Under the pieces are notes generated by a model. That model was not told the DNA's origin. It saw nothing but the letters and a program-made list of their open reading frames with translations, and did not search any database. The translations under genes were made by a program, and so were the position numbers. From positions 60,950,066 through 61,014,065 of the forward strand of contig NC_134400.1 in the NCBI RefSeq assembly GCF_050003625.1: a stretch of DNA of 64,000 nt, given 5' to 3'. How positions within the stretch are numbered: the first letter of the stretch is position 1; each line of letters starts with the position of its first letter. This document shows, piece by piece, positions 12,152-23,430 of the stretch. This DNA is from Haematobia irritans (Eukaryota; Arthropoda; Insecta; Diptera; Muscidae).

Positions 12152-13435
12152 CATAAGCGTAGGAAGGCCTCTGGGGAGGGGGCTTAGACCCCCCAGAAAA
12201 AATTTAGCCCCCCCCCCAGAATTTGAAAACCTATTTACGATTTTACATTTTTATAAAAATTAAACAAGTACATACAACCGCACAAAGTTCCGCTAAAGAC
12301 TTTCATGCACAATCGAATTACTTGGGTTGTGGTATCAGTTGCCGATGGCAATGTTTGAAGTCTGATATTTATGAAATAGAGCTGTGATTGAACTTATGGT
12401 TTAGTTGAATAACTAACAGCCTGTTTCTGTATGTCGAACGAGTTCAATCGATCGACTGAAATGCATAGAAACAGCTGTTTGTTGGTTATAAATTCAGCTG
12501 TTTGTTTCCATTTTAGTCGATCGACAGAGCTCATTCGACATACAGAAACAGGCTGTAAAGCTCCTTTATTATATTGTTTAGTCTGGTTTAGTCTTAATTA
12601 AAAAATAGTAATTGGTATTAAACTATTCTTTCATAAATTAATATCTTAATAATGCTGCAAAAAAGCGTCGCCAAAAAAGAAGTGAAATTGTTCTTTTTGG
12701 GTCCGGAAGTGGTGCAAAATTGGCGGAGAAGTGATGAATGTAATAAGAACTCGTCATAGAACGAATGTCCACCGTTTCAACAGCCGTTCTTACGGTGTGA
12801 TCCGAATTCAGAGTTTTGAATGTGAATTAAAAAATTGTGTGATATTTTCCCAAATAAATAATTTTTATTTATTCCTTTTTTATTTGATTTTTGGTCGATC
12901 TTTTGTTAGAATTATATAAATATTTATAAAGACCTCGAGCTTCAAGAAACATTAATTTATAATAATTTTTATATTTTTTATGATGTTTAATGCATTCTAA
13001 CGCTTGTTTGAATATTTTCAAAAATTATCGATTTCACTATAATGGATTTAGCATTTTTGTGGCAAAATTTGAATAATTTTTACCATTTTATTTATTCTTT
13101 CTCTTTTTTTAAACTATTTGAAAAAGGAAAACAAAAAATACGCATTAAAATTCGAAAAAAAACTGAAGGAAAAAAACTTCCTGTGTAGTTAATATAATTA
13201 ACTTCTTTGTGAGGATATTTTTGGAAGTGCTTTTAAAGTTGTGCCTTTAAAACAAATCCCAATTTTTTTGCTAGGAAAAGTGTGGAACTATTTTTAGTTG
13301 CTTTATTATATATTATTTTGATGTCTATTTTTTTATTCTTTTTTATGAATAATTGAACCTATAAGTTCAGTCTATAAATTTTTAACTTGGGGGGCTATAG
13401 CCCCCCCCTAGGAAAATTGTCTAGCTACGCTAATG
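12152..13435. mobile_element. hAT element E, copy 1 (1284 bp)
   Basis: Ends CATAAGCGTAGGAAGGCC and (complement of right end) CATTAGCGTAGCTAGAC, with a perfect 8-bp duplication GTAAAATC at 12144-12151 and 13436-13443. Subterminal runs of C/G (CTTAGACCCCCCAG, GGGGGGCTATAGCCCCCC) occur at both ends. No transposase sequence is recognisable. A second copy lies at 58824-60502. A Harbinger-like MITE is inserted at 12417. Confidence 0.92.
12417..12555. mobile_element. Harbinger/Tourist-like MITE (139 bp)
   Basis: CAGCCTGTTTCTGTATGTCG at the left is the exact inverse of the right end, flanked by TAA on both sides (12414-12416, 12556-12558). A 3-bp TAA duplication fits the PIF/Harbinger superfamily. 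Inner inverted motifs (GTCGATCGAC) extend the hairpin. It is absent from the related hAT copy at 58824-60502, so it inserted after that family spread. Confidence 0.75.
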
Positions 13436-13651
13436 GTAAAATCCCATGCCTTATTCTGGTTAATGAACCATCCCTAACTGCTTTCAGTTTAGGATTTTTT
13501 TATTGAAACAAGTATATTTTATTATTTTACACAAAAATTTAACTTAATGGAAATAAAATGGCTAAACTAAATTGATGAACATTTTTCCTTTGGTTTCGAA
13601 GGCACTTCTTGTGTATGAACCAATTTATATTTTATGGGTAGAGGGTTAGTA

Positions 13652-14882
13652 ACAGGTTGGCTGATAAGTACCCGGTCTGACACATAGATGGCGTCGCTTG
13701 TATTAAATGCATATTATTTTTATATAGTACCAACCTTCAAATGATTCGTATCAAAATTTGACGTCTGCAAGTCAATTAGTTTGTGAGATAGAGCGTCTTT
13801 TGTGAAGCAACTTTTTTATTGTGAGAAAAAAATGGAAAAAAGGAATTTTGTGTTTTGATAAAATACTGTTTTCTGAAGGGAAAAATACGGTGGAAGCAAA
13901 AACTTGGCTTGATAATGAGTTTCCGGACTCTGCCCCAGGGAAATCAACAATAATTGATTGGTATGCAAAATTCAAGCGTGGTGAAATGAGCACGGAGGAC
14001 GGTGAACGCAGTGGACGCCCGAAAGATGGTTACCGACGAAAACATCAAACAAATCCACAAAATGATTTTGAATGACCTAAAATGAAGTTGATCGAGATAG
14101 CAGAGGCCTTAAAAATATCAAAGGAACGTGTTGGTCATATCATTCATCAATATGTTATTTGGATATGCGGAAGCTCTTTGCAAAATGGGTGCCGCGCGAG
14201 CTCACATTTGACAAAAAACAACAACGTGTTGATGATTCTGAGTGGTGTTTGCAGCTGTTAACTCGTAATACACCCGAGTTTTTCCGTCGATAAGTGACAA
14301 TGCATAAAACATGGCTCCATCACTACATTCCTGAGTCCAATCGACAGTCGGCTGAGTGGACAGCGACCGGTGAACCGTCTCCGATGCGTGGAAAGACTCA
14401 AAAGTCCGCTGGCAAACTATTGGCCTCTGTTTTTCGGGATGCGTATGGAATAATTTTTATCGATTATCTTGAGAAGGGAAAAACCATCAACAGTGACTAT
14501 TATATGGCGTTATTGGAGCGTTCGAAGGTCGAAATCGCGGCAAAACGGCCCCATATTAAGAAGAAAAAAGTGTTGTTCCACCAAGACAACGCACCGTGCC
14601 ACAAGTCAATGAGAACGATGGCAAAAATTCATGAATTGGGCTTCGAATTGCTTCCCCACCCACCGTATTCTCCAGATCTGGCCCCCAGCGACTTTTTCTT
14701 GTTATCAGACCTCAAATGGATGCTCGCAGGGAAAAATTTGGTTGCAATGATGGTATCAAAAAATTGGAAGGTCGTTATAATCGTTGTATCGCTCTTGAAG
14801 AGAACTATGTTGAATAATAAAAACGAATTTTGACAAAAAAATGTTTTTCTTTGTTAGACCGGGGACTTATCAGCCAACCTGT
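13652..14882 (+). mobile_element. Himar1-like mariner, nearly full length (1231 bp)
   Basis: Terminal repeats start ACAGGTTGGCTGATAAGT and its inverse closes the element, with TA target duplications at 13650-13651 and 14883-14884. The length is close to the 1258 bp I recall for Himar1. The interior is one transposase gene with several lesions. Confidence 0.95.
13832..14815 (+). pseudogene. Himar1-like mariner transposase, inactivated
   Basis: Mariner transposases cut and paste their element at TA using a DD34D triad. The N-terminal DNA-binding region (TVEAKTWLDNEFPDSAPGKS, KFKRGEMSTEDGERSGRP) and the catalytic half (SAEWTATGEPSP, HQDNAPCHKS with Asp 2, PPYSPDLAPSDFF with Asp 3) are clear. 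Lesions: two single-base losses in early A runs; frameshifts near 14025 and 14077; a small insertion near 14150; a stop (TAA) near 14292; and a deletion of about 60 bp after LAGKN, which the fragment at 1-222 does not share. The first catalytic Asp, in the usual MDETW motif, reads MHKTW here, so the protein would be dead even with the frame intact. Comparison is to recalled Himar1. Confidence 0.93.
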
Positions 14883-14884
14883 TA

Positions 14885-15758
14885 CAAATCACACTAAAAT
14901 CACGCATATAAAATGACATCGAATACGGTATTTAAATACTATACGGTATTCAAATACGGAATGTATTTGAATACATATCAACGGAGTAGATGAAAATTTT
15001 CGTCTACTTGATTACTTTTTTCCTCAATTTGACGACTTTAATTGTTCTCATATATCTTGGAAGGCAATTAAAAACAACCATGTGAACAAATTTTTGCTTA
15101 AATTCTCGTTTGAGTTAAGTAAAATAAAATGTGGAGAGAGCATGAAATACCCAACAAAAAATAACTTTGCTCTCATTAATAAAAGCTGTGTACATCTATT
15201 TGAAAAAAGAAACATAGCAAGCGCATTTGGCCGTGTGTGTTTTTAGGTAGAGAAATAAATACACATCCACAGAACGTATGAATTTAATCATCACATTGAA
15301 CACTGTTTCGTCACATTGACGATTGATTCGGCGTTTAGGTGTTTCACTTTAATACTAATGGAAAATGTAAATTACAGTCATCCACATACTATATATACCG
15401 TATATCGAAAAGTGTGTTTCAGCAAGCAGCGAAAAGTAGCATCCTTGATACATCATGGAACTAAAATACTTAAAACTTTTGTCCAACTTATATATAAAAT
15501 GTGGAATTCATATCATGGGACTTCATATAAACGAAATAAATAGTCGTGAACGGACGGCGACAAAATGAAACGGAAACGTTCACAAAAAAAACAAAACGGA
15601 ATGTTCACAATTTTGTCCACGGACGTTCACGATTTCATGAACGGCATTCGTTTTTCCTTGTCGTCGCTAGACGTTATTATGGCAACTCCCTCGGTGGTGG
15701 AATGTGCTAAGGTGACTGTTAATGCGAATGGTGCAGAAAACACAGGTTCGAGTCACGC
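14885..15758. other. No recognised gene
   Basis: AT-rich DNA with repeated CAAATACGGTATT-like motifs at 14915-14965. Near 15545-15650, GTGAACGG/GTTCAC motifs recur in both orientations. A 68-codon frame at 15565-15771 reads into the LINE tail and has no recognisable domain. Confidence 0.5.
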
Positions 15759-18099
15759 TAGGTTAGGTTAGGTTAAAGTGGCAGCCCGATTAAGATTCAG
15801 GCTCACTTAGACTATTCAGTCCATTGTGATACCACATTAACTAAAAGTACCGATTACATATTGGCACTTCTAGTTTTAACCGCTGAACCTTCTTGATTAT
15901 TTTTCTTTGTTGAACAAACCAGATTGTTCCAAAAACATTAGCAGACTGCTTAAGTTAACGTTTCCATATCCGCCAGTAATCTGAAGCTATATGCTCCTAA
16001 AAGTTGCTTGCGCTTTACACAAAATGCAGGACACTCACACAAGAGATGTTTAATTGATTCCTTTTCCTCCGCATCATGACAGCTCATACAATAGTCATTA
16101 TACTTCGCGCCAATAGTTTTTGCAAAATCGCCTATCAGGCAGCGACCCATTATAGCAGATATCAGGAGTGATATCTGACTTCTCGAGAACACTAGCATAT
16201 CCTAGCATAACACTAGAACAGCCAATTCACCACTTCTCTTATTGCTAATATTTCAGCCTGAAAAACACTACAGTGATCTTTTCGCTATTCGAAGTTCCAG
16301 ATCTTTAGAATATACTCCGAAACCCACTTGGCCATCCAATTTGGAGTCATCAGTGTAGAAATCTATATATCTTTTATTCCCCAGGGTCTGTGTGCACCAC
16401 GCCTCACTGTTGGGGATTAGAGTCTCAAACTTTTTGTCGAAAAGTGGACTCGCCAAAGTGTAATCCACTAGGTCAGGCACATCTGGCATTATTTTGAGGA
16501 CCGAACGGTGACCGTAACTATTTTCCGACCACAGCGATAGCTCGCGCAACCGCACAGCGGTTGTTGCAGCTGACTGTTTGGACAAAATGTCTAAAAGCAA
16601 TAAATACAACATGACATTAATGGAATTTGTTCATGTCTTGCTGAATGCGCCTGAGATACACAATCACGCCACACGCTGAACTTTGTCTAAACTTGTCGGC
16701 TGGTGAAGTGCCGGCCACCAGACTACAACACCATATAGCATTATAGGTCTAACCACTGACGTGTATAGCAAATGCACAATTTTTGGTTTTAGTCCCCACT
16801 TTTTTCCTATTGCCTTTTTGCACAAGTACAAAGCTACCGTTGCTTTTCTCGCCCTTTCTTCAATATTAAGCTTAAAGTTCAGCTTCCTGTCCAAAATAAC
16901 GCTAAGGTAGTTTGTACACTCACCAAAGGGAATTTCAATACCCCCCAAGGAAATGGGCCTAACCGTGGGAGTTTTGCGATCTTTGCAGTACATGACTAGT
17001 TCTGTCTTTGCAGGATTTACCATTGTCTTTCGCCCATTTCTCAGTCATCCGGAGGGCCCTCTGAATAATATCTCTGATTATGGATGGGAATTCTCCCCTG
17101 ACTGCTAGAGCCACATTACCTGCGTATGCCACCACTTTTACCCTTTCTTTTTCTAGGGTAACCAGAAGGTTATTTATAGCAACATTCCAAAGAAGAGGTG
17201 AGGCACTCCTCCTTGGGGAGTGCCTCTGTTCACATACCTTTGTATGTTTGCTTGCCCTAGTGTGGCTGAAATACGTCTCTTCATTAGCAGTTCGTCTAAC
17301 AGCCTGAGTATACATGGATCAACATTCAGAGTTGTCAGTCCATTTAATATCGAGCTCGGGTGGACTTTATTGAACGCCCCTTCGATGTCTAGAAACGCCA
17401 CGATTGTGTATTCTTTGACAGATAGTGAGCTTTCAATAAAGCTGACTAGTTCATGTAATGCGGTCTCAGTAGACCTGCCCTTCGAGTATGCATGCTGTCG
17501 TTTCGAGAACAAACTTGAATCGATGCTAGTTCTAAGATAAATATCTATCATCCTCTCCAGAGTTTTAAGTAGGAATGAGGATAAGCTGATTGGTCGGAAT
17601 TGGTCCAAAGCTATTTAACGCCCATCTTATTCTAGATTCCGATACAATTTCCTCGATAGGAAACGACCGCTGAACCACTGTGGCACCGCCAGAACCTGGT
17701 TCAGCCGTCTGATTTCCAGGAAAATGTGTGTCCAATAGTACCTCCAGCATCTCCTCATTGGACGTTGTCCAATTGCCCTCCGATGTTTTAATGAAACCTG
17801 GAGCGGAGCTCGTGGATGCTAGCACCTTCCGTAGTCTGGAAGCCTCGGACGTATTCTCAATACTGCTGCAGTAATCATTCGAAGAGTGATGCTGAGCCTT
17901 TCTCAGTTCTCGCTTGTATCCTCTCAGATTCTTCTTGTAAGCATCCCAATCCTCAGGGGCTCTGGTGGACTTTGCCTTGTTAAAGTGCTTCCTGCAGGAT
18001 TTCCTCATATTACTTAATTCCGTAGACCACCATGGTGGTCGACTTTTCCACCTTGGTTTCCCTCTAGGGCATGTAGCTTTCAGAGAGATGTTGAAGGCC
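15759..18099 (-). mobile_element. LINE copy 2, 5'-truncated, with internal deletions
   Basis: A copy of the same LINE family as 18100-22981, in the same orientation and highly similar. It runs from the early linker after the endonuclease domain (18099) to a short (TTAGG) tail on the plus strand (15759-15772). Relative to copy 1 it lacks about 150 bp before the RT (near 17605) and about 660 bp from the RNase H middle to the C-terminal domain (near 16265). Its truncated 5' end abuts copy 1's tail directly. Confidence 0.92.
15950..18008 (-). pseudogene. LINE ORF2 remnant (RT, partial RNase H, C-terminal Cys/His motif)
   Basis: Frames in order on the minus strand: a linker (SYRK-like to SFPIEEIVSESRIRWAL); the reverse transcriptase with QFRPISLSSFLLKTLERM, FLDIEGAFN and RGTPQGGV, and a damaged YADD-equivalent (VAYAGNVAL, so the catalytic Asp pair is lost); a frame shift at about 17020 to VNPAKTELV; the connection domain (WGLKPKIVHLLYTSVVRPIM); the first part of RNase H (YIDFYTDDSKLDGQ); then, after a deletion, the C-terminal CMSCHDAEEKESIKHLLCEC zinc motif. 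It retains the SLSSFLLKTLE segment that copy 1 has lost. Non-functional. Confidence 0.92.
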
Positions 18100-18243
18100 T
18101 TAGGTTAGGTTAGGTTAGGTTAAAGTGGCAGCCCGATTAAGATTCAGGCTCACTTAGACTATTCGGTCCATTGTGATACCACATTAACTAAAAGTACCTA
18201 TTACATATGGGCACTTCTAGTTTTAACCGTTGAACCTTCTCGA

Positions 18244-21200
18244 TTATTTTCTTCTGTTGAACCAACCAGATCGTTCCAAAAACATTAGCAGACTGCTTAA
18301 GTTAACGTTTTCCAGGTCCGCTGGTAATCTGAAGCTATATGCCCCTAAAATTTGCTTACGCCTTACACAAAATGCAGGACACTCACACAAGAGGTGTTTT
18401 ATTGATTCCTTTTCCTCCGCATCATGACAGCTCATACAATAGTCATTATACTTCGCACCAATAGTTTTTGCAAAATCGCCTATCAGGCAGCGACCCGTTA
18501 TAGCAGATATCAGGAGTGATATCTGGCGTCTCGAGAACACTAGCATATCTAGTTTGCGGTTTAAGTTTAAATGGGGCCATATTTGCTTGGTGTCGTTACA
18601 ACCCTTACAATTCTCCCATCGAACATTTGCCATCATGACAGCCTTCTCACGCAGTAAGAGCTTGCAGGTAGCCAGAGGCACACCAACAGATTCTAGTTCC
18701 CCTGGAATATGTAAGGTAGTTCCTAGCCTTGCTAGCTCATCTGCTTCGCAGTTCCCCGGTATGTTCCTGTGGCCAGGCACCCATATTAGGTGAATATTGT
18801 GCTGCTAGCCATCTCATTGATAGATTTGCGGCTGTCGATGGCCGTTTTCGAGTTGAGGAACACAGAGTCCAAGGATTTTATTGCAGGTTGACTGTCTGAG
18901 TATATATTAATGCCAACATTTTTTGGAGCATTACTTCTCAGCCAATTCACCACTTCTGTTATTGCTAATATTTCAGCCTGAAAAACACTACAGTGGTCAG
19001 GTAATCTTTTCGCTATTCGAAGTTCCAGATCTTTAGAATATACTCCGAAACCCACTTGGTCATCCAATTTGGAGCCATCAGTGTAGAAATCTATATATCT
19101 TTTATTCCCCGGGGTCGGTGTACACCACGCCTCACTGTTGGAAATTAGAGTCTCAAACTTTTTGTCGAAAAGTGGACTCGCCAAAGTGTAATCCACTACG
19201 TTAGGCACATCTGGCATTATTTTGAGGACCGAACTGTGACCGTAACTTTTTTCCGACCACAGCGATAGCTCGCGCAACCGCACAGCCGTTGTTGCAGCTG
19301 ACTGTTTGGCCAAAATGTCTAAAGGCAATAGATGCAGTATGACATTAAGGGAGTTTGTTCCTGTCTTGCTGAATGCACCTGAGATACACAACCACGCCAT
19401 ACGCTGAACTTTGTCTAAACTTGTCGGCTGGTGAAGTGCCGGCCACCAGACTACAACACCATATAGCATTATAGGTCTAACCACTGCCGTGTATAGCCAA
19501 TGTACAATTTTTGGTTTTAGACCCCACTTTTTCCCTATTGCTTTTTTGCACGAGTATAAAGCTACCGTTGCTTTCCTCGTCCTTTCTTCAATATTAAGCT
19601 TAAAGTTCAGCTTCCTGTCCAAAATAACGCCAAGGTATTTTGCACACTCCCTAAAGGGAATTTCAATACCCCTAAGGAAATGGGCCTAACCGTGGGAGTT
19701 TTGCGATCTTTGCAGTACATGACTAGTTCTGTCTTTGCAGGATTTACCATTGTCTTTCGCCCATTTCTCAGTCATCCGGAGGGCTCTCTGTATAATATCT
19801 CTAACTGTTGATGGGAATTTTCCCCTGACTGCTAGCGCCACATCATCTACGTATGCCACCACTTGTATTCTTTCTTTTTCTAGGTAAACCAGAAGGTCGT
19901 TTATAGCAACATTCCAAAGAAGAGGTGATAGAACTCCTCCTTGAGGAGTGCCTCTGTTCACATACCTTTGTATGTTTGCTTGTCCTAGTGTGGCTGAAAT
20001 GCGTCTCTTCCTTAGAAGTTCGTCTAACAGCCTAAGTATACCTGGATCAACATTCAGGGTTGTCAGTCCATTTAATATCGAGCTCGGATGGACGTTATTG
20101 AACGCCCCTTCGATGTCTAGAAATGCCACGATTGTGTATTCTTTGACAGATAGTGAGCTTTCAATAAAGCTGACTAGTTCATGTAATGCGGTCTCAGTAG
20201 ACCTGCCTTTCGAGTATGCATGTTGTCGTTTCGAGAGCAAACTTGAATCGACGCTAGTTCTAAGATAAATATCTATCATCCTCTCCAGATTGGTCGGAAA
20301 TCCTTCGCATTCGAGTGAGAGGCTTTTCCCGCTTTAGGTATGAAAATGACTTTTGATTCTCTCCACTTTCGTGGAATATATGCTAAGTTGATACATCCTA
20401 TATATATCGCCGACAACCAGGGGATAATTCTGTCAGCCACCGCTTTTAACTCCGCCGGAGTAATTCCATCAGGTCCGGAGGATTTGAATGATCCAAAGCT
20501 ATTTAACGCCCATTTTATTCTAGATTCTGATACAATTTCCGCGATAGGAAACGACCGCTGAGCCACTGTGGCACCGCCAGTGCATGGTTCATCCGTCTGA
20601 TTTCCGGGAAAATGTGTGTCCAATAGTACCTCCAGCGTCTCCTCACTGGACGTTGCCCAATTGCCCTCCGATGTTTTAATGAAACCTGGAGCGGAGCTCG
20701 TGGATGCTAGCACCTTCCGTAGTCTGGAAGCCTCGGGCGTATTCTCAATGCTGCTGCAGTAATCATTCCAAGAGTTATGCTGAGCCTTTCTCAGTTCTCG
20801 CTTGTATCCTTTCAGATTCTTCTTGTAACAGTCCCAATCCACAGGAGCTCTGGTGGACTTTGCTTTGTTAAAGAGCTTCCTGTACGATTTCCTCATATTA
20901 CCTAACTCCGTAGACCACCATGGTGGTCGATTTTTCCCCCTTGGCTTCCCTTTAGGGCATGCAGCTTTCAGTGAAATGTTGAAGGCCTTAGTAATCCTCT
21001 CCACTGCGTGTTCGATAACTTGCACAGTGCTCATATTTGTCTCTGGTATTTCCGGTATCATCATATTGAACGATTCCCTATACCTATTCCAGTCAGCTTT
21101 CCTAACATTTGGCGGAAATATGGTCTTGGTGGTATGAACATCAAATTTGAAACTGATGTAGCGAAGATCTGAGAAGCTGTGTTCACTTAAAACATGCCAC

Positions 21201-21796
21201 TCAGATATCATTTCATTCAGTTCTTGCGAGGCCAAGGTGATGTCCAAAACCTCTTGCCTGTTTTTAGTGACCAAGGTTGGGGCATCTCCCTTGTTGCAAA
21301 CTACCAGATTAGTACGCAAAATAAACTCTATTAGCGACTCTCCCCTTGCATTAGTATCACTACTTCCCCATATACTATGATGCGCATTCGCATCGCATCC
21401 CATAAGGAGTTTCGTCTTTGTTTTCAGTGACTCCTCAACTAAGGTCTTAACGGCACATGGAGGCATCTCCCTGTCATGTCCCATATAGACCGAAGATACC
21501 CAATATTTGCATTTGGCTATTTCTAAATTGGCAACGACAGTGTCTGCATTGCACATTGAAGGAAGCAGAAACAAGTTAAGCTCGTTTTTAGCAATTATAC
21601 AGGCTCGAATTACATCATTACCATTATACTGCAATAGTTTAAACCCCGGAGTACTTAATTCACATATTTTGTTTCTATAAACATATGGTTCTTGAATAAG
21701 AACTATGTCTTTGTCCCCTTTCATCAGGAGAACCTTTAAGGCAGCACATGCAGCCTTACAATGATGAAGATTTATCTGGAGGATCCGTAGGACCAT
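18244..21796 (-). pseudogene. LINE ORF2: endonuclease-RT-RNase H polyprotein, frameshifted
   Basis: ORF2 makes the target nick and copies the RNA. I take the ATG at 21796; the frame is open a little further upstream to a TTG and overlaps ORF1's end. The endonuclease shows LRILQINLHHCK, IVLIQEPYVY, GCDANAHHSIWGS and LDITLASQ. The final SDH motif reads SDL at about 21165, so the catalytic His is lost. RT: FLDIEGAFN, RGTPQGGVLSPLLWN, AYVDDVALAV (catalytic DD kept). RNase H: YTDGSK, FQAEIL, YSDSQ and GNCEADELAR supply all four acidic residues. C-terminal CMSCHDAEEKESIKHLLCEC. Lesions: a 28-bp loss at about 20290 removing SLSSFLLKTLE; a frameshift at about 19750 shared with copy 2; single-base shifts near 19672 and 18785. 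Confidence 0.93.
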
Positions 21797-22971
21797 CGAG
21801 ATTTTCAACAACCGTCACATCAGCCGCTTCAATCGAGTCATCAAGAATGTCCTCTTCAAAGATATCGGTGACTCTCGCAATAACCATAGGTTCAACTTTG
21901 GTGAGTTCTGAGGCAGTAGAAGCCTCCTCACGCATACGGTATCTATCCATGTCTTCAACTTTGGTATCTCCCTCGACTTCGCAAGAGGATCCGCTTACTT
22001 CTGATTCAGACTGAGGCTTGTCCATTTCTGAATCCTTTAGCTGATCGTTTTTATACACCTTCATTTGGATATAATGAAAGCCATAACATACACGGCCCTG
22101 GGACTTTGCCAGATGTGGCAAAGACTGAGTGTTCAATATAAACACTGCATGCCGTCTTGGTCCATCCACTTCATCCAAACGGCCAACCTTCCAATCAGCT
22201 GTTGGAAGATCTGGATTGCATCGTTTCAGTCTATTTAAAATAGATTCAGGGTCAGAAGGGTTTGCAGGTATCCAGGCATGTGCTCTTGGTCTAGCCGGTA
22301 TGTCTTTCTTCTCGACTAACTCTAGAGCAGCTCCTTCCCAAACTTCACCAATTAGTATCAGAGCAGCTTTAAAACATTCTATAGACCTCTAGTCCTCAAA
22401 TGCGATTAGCTTAAATCGTCCTTGATACCAAGGTGTCGAGGATCTGGACCGGGAAACTTTTCCAGCACCTGTGAGTAGACGCCAGACAAAGCATTCTCAA
22501 TTTCCCCCATTTTTGCTTTGGAACCATACCGTCCAATGCTCCTTTATTTATGATAGCCATCACAAGGCTGTCTTTAGCAACTGAGGCAAACGATCGTTGA
22601 TCCCTTTTGGAGGATGGCAGCTCATCCGGTGATCGTTCCCTTTTTCCAGCCTCAAGAATTCCTTGAGCCCATTTTAAGGAATCGCTTTGTTTAGCCGACA
22701 ACGTGCTTGGGTCGACTGATCCTAATTTCTTTAGGATAAACAAAGCATTTCTGCGTTCTTTGAATCTCTTTCGTGAGGGATTACCTCCTTTTGATGCCGT
22801 TACCTTGGAAAAGGTTCGACTTGTCAAAGTGTCGCCATCTGTCGACCCGTTTACAGGTCGAATAATTGGGCCTAACTCTTGGTCATTGCCCAAATTTATA
22901 ACTCCAGTCGATACCCGTCCACTGGGTCCTGAAGTTAGCAACCCAGTGGATGACTTTGAATTTCGCTGCAT
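21756..22971 (-). pseudogene. LINE ORF1 (nucleic-acid-binding protein), frameshifted
   Basis: The frame from the ATG at 22971 encodes a basic, Ser-rich N-terminus (KGGNPSRKRFKERRNALFIL, ERSPDELPSSKRDQRSFASV). The ORF1-typical GRFKLIAFED follows in another frame near 22400, after shifts at about 22500-22420, and an in-frame TAG sits just after it. Then come ECFKAALILIGEVWEGAALE and an acidic C-terminus (ESEVSGSSCEVEGDTKVEDM) ending at TAA 21756. No CCHC knuckles are visible. The product would coat LINE RNA. ORF2 starts inside its last 60 bp, a common I-group arrangement. Confidence 0.82.
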
Positions 22972-22981
22972 GGTGGCTTAA

Positions 22982-23430
22982 TATCCCACCACACAGTAGG
23001 TGCCTATTACGATGAGTTTATCCGCTATTAAAAAACACGTCCGTTCCGTTCGACGGTTGAATAGATTCTGCTATTCAAAGGAAATATAATTTTCTAGCAG
23101 TTTTGTACATGTACCACTGAGGATGTGAATAAAGTATAATCAAAATTTTTGACCGATCTGCCCACTGCCACTCCCACTATCAAACGAAGGGCGGTTTTAA
23201 CCCAAAGGGGATGAGAATAAAGTACGATAAAAATATTCACAATCTTTGTTAATTTTTACTAAAAGTACACACCTTGTCTTAAATTTCAAATTATGTTTAT
23301 AACTGTAGAATATTTTTTTACCAGCAAAATCTCTAAAGCACCTTGCTAAACTATGAATTCAAGAAAAAAATCAAAGAGTTTCTACTTCATCGGCCTGGAA
23401 CGGCCAAACGGATGTTTTACCATTTGGATT
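22982..23430. other. Possible LINE 5' UTR remnant, otherwise nothing recognised
   Basis: A GC-richer stretch just upstream of ORF1 (about 22982-23060) may belong to the LINE 5' UTR. The rest is AT-rich without motifs I recognise. Confidence 0.4.

Larger units (their letters stand above)
10188..13613 (-). mobile_element. YR-H copy broken by YR-T and hAT insertions
   Basis: The sequence is the reverse complement of 30091-31513. It starts CACCCAGAAAAAAAGTGACC, ends GGCACTTCTTGTG, and has TA on both sides (10186-10187, 13614-13615). It is interrupted by a YR-T at 10993-11976 and a hAT at 12152-13435, and has lost about 260 bp near the YR-T insertion. The exon-intron-like stretch of YR-H survives here at about 10690-10790, with its donor still present. 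Confidence 0.8.
18100..22981 (-). mobile_element. LINE copy 1, near full length (I-group, with endonuclease, RT and RNase H)
   Basis: A non-LTR retrotransposon with ORF1, then an overlapping ORF2, then about 120 bp of 3' UTR ending in (CCTAA)4 on its own strand (18100-18119 on plus). The combination of APE endonuclease, RT and RNase H points to the I/LOA/R1 group; Jockey-type LINEs lack RNase H. The 5' UTR boundary is not evident beyond 22981. Its tail joins directly to the truncated 5' end of copy 2. Confidence 0.92.

Noticed and set aside
18100..18119. (TTAGG)4 as a telomere or subtelomere marker
   Set aside because: Only four units, present at every 3' end of this LINE including an isolated fragment at 48809; Diptera do not use this repeat for telomeres. 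It is a LINE tail.
17080..20561. Plus-strand open frames across the LINE copies
   Set aside because: They are antisense shadows of ORF2; the minus strand carries the recognisable RT, RNase H and endonuclease motifs.
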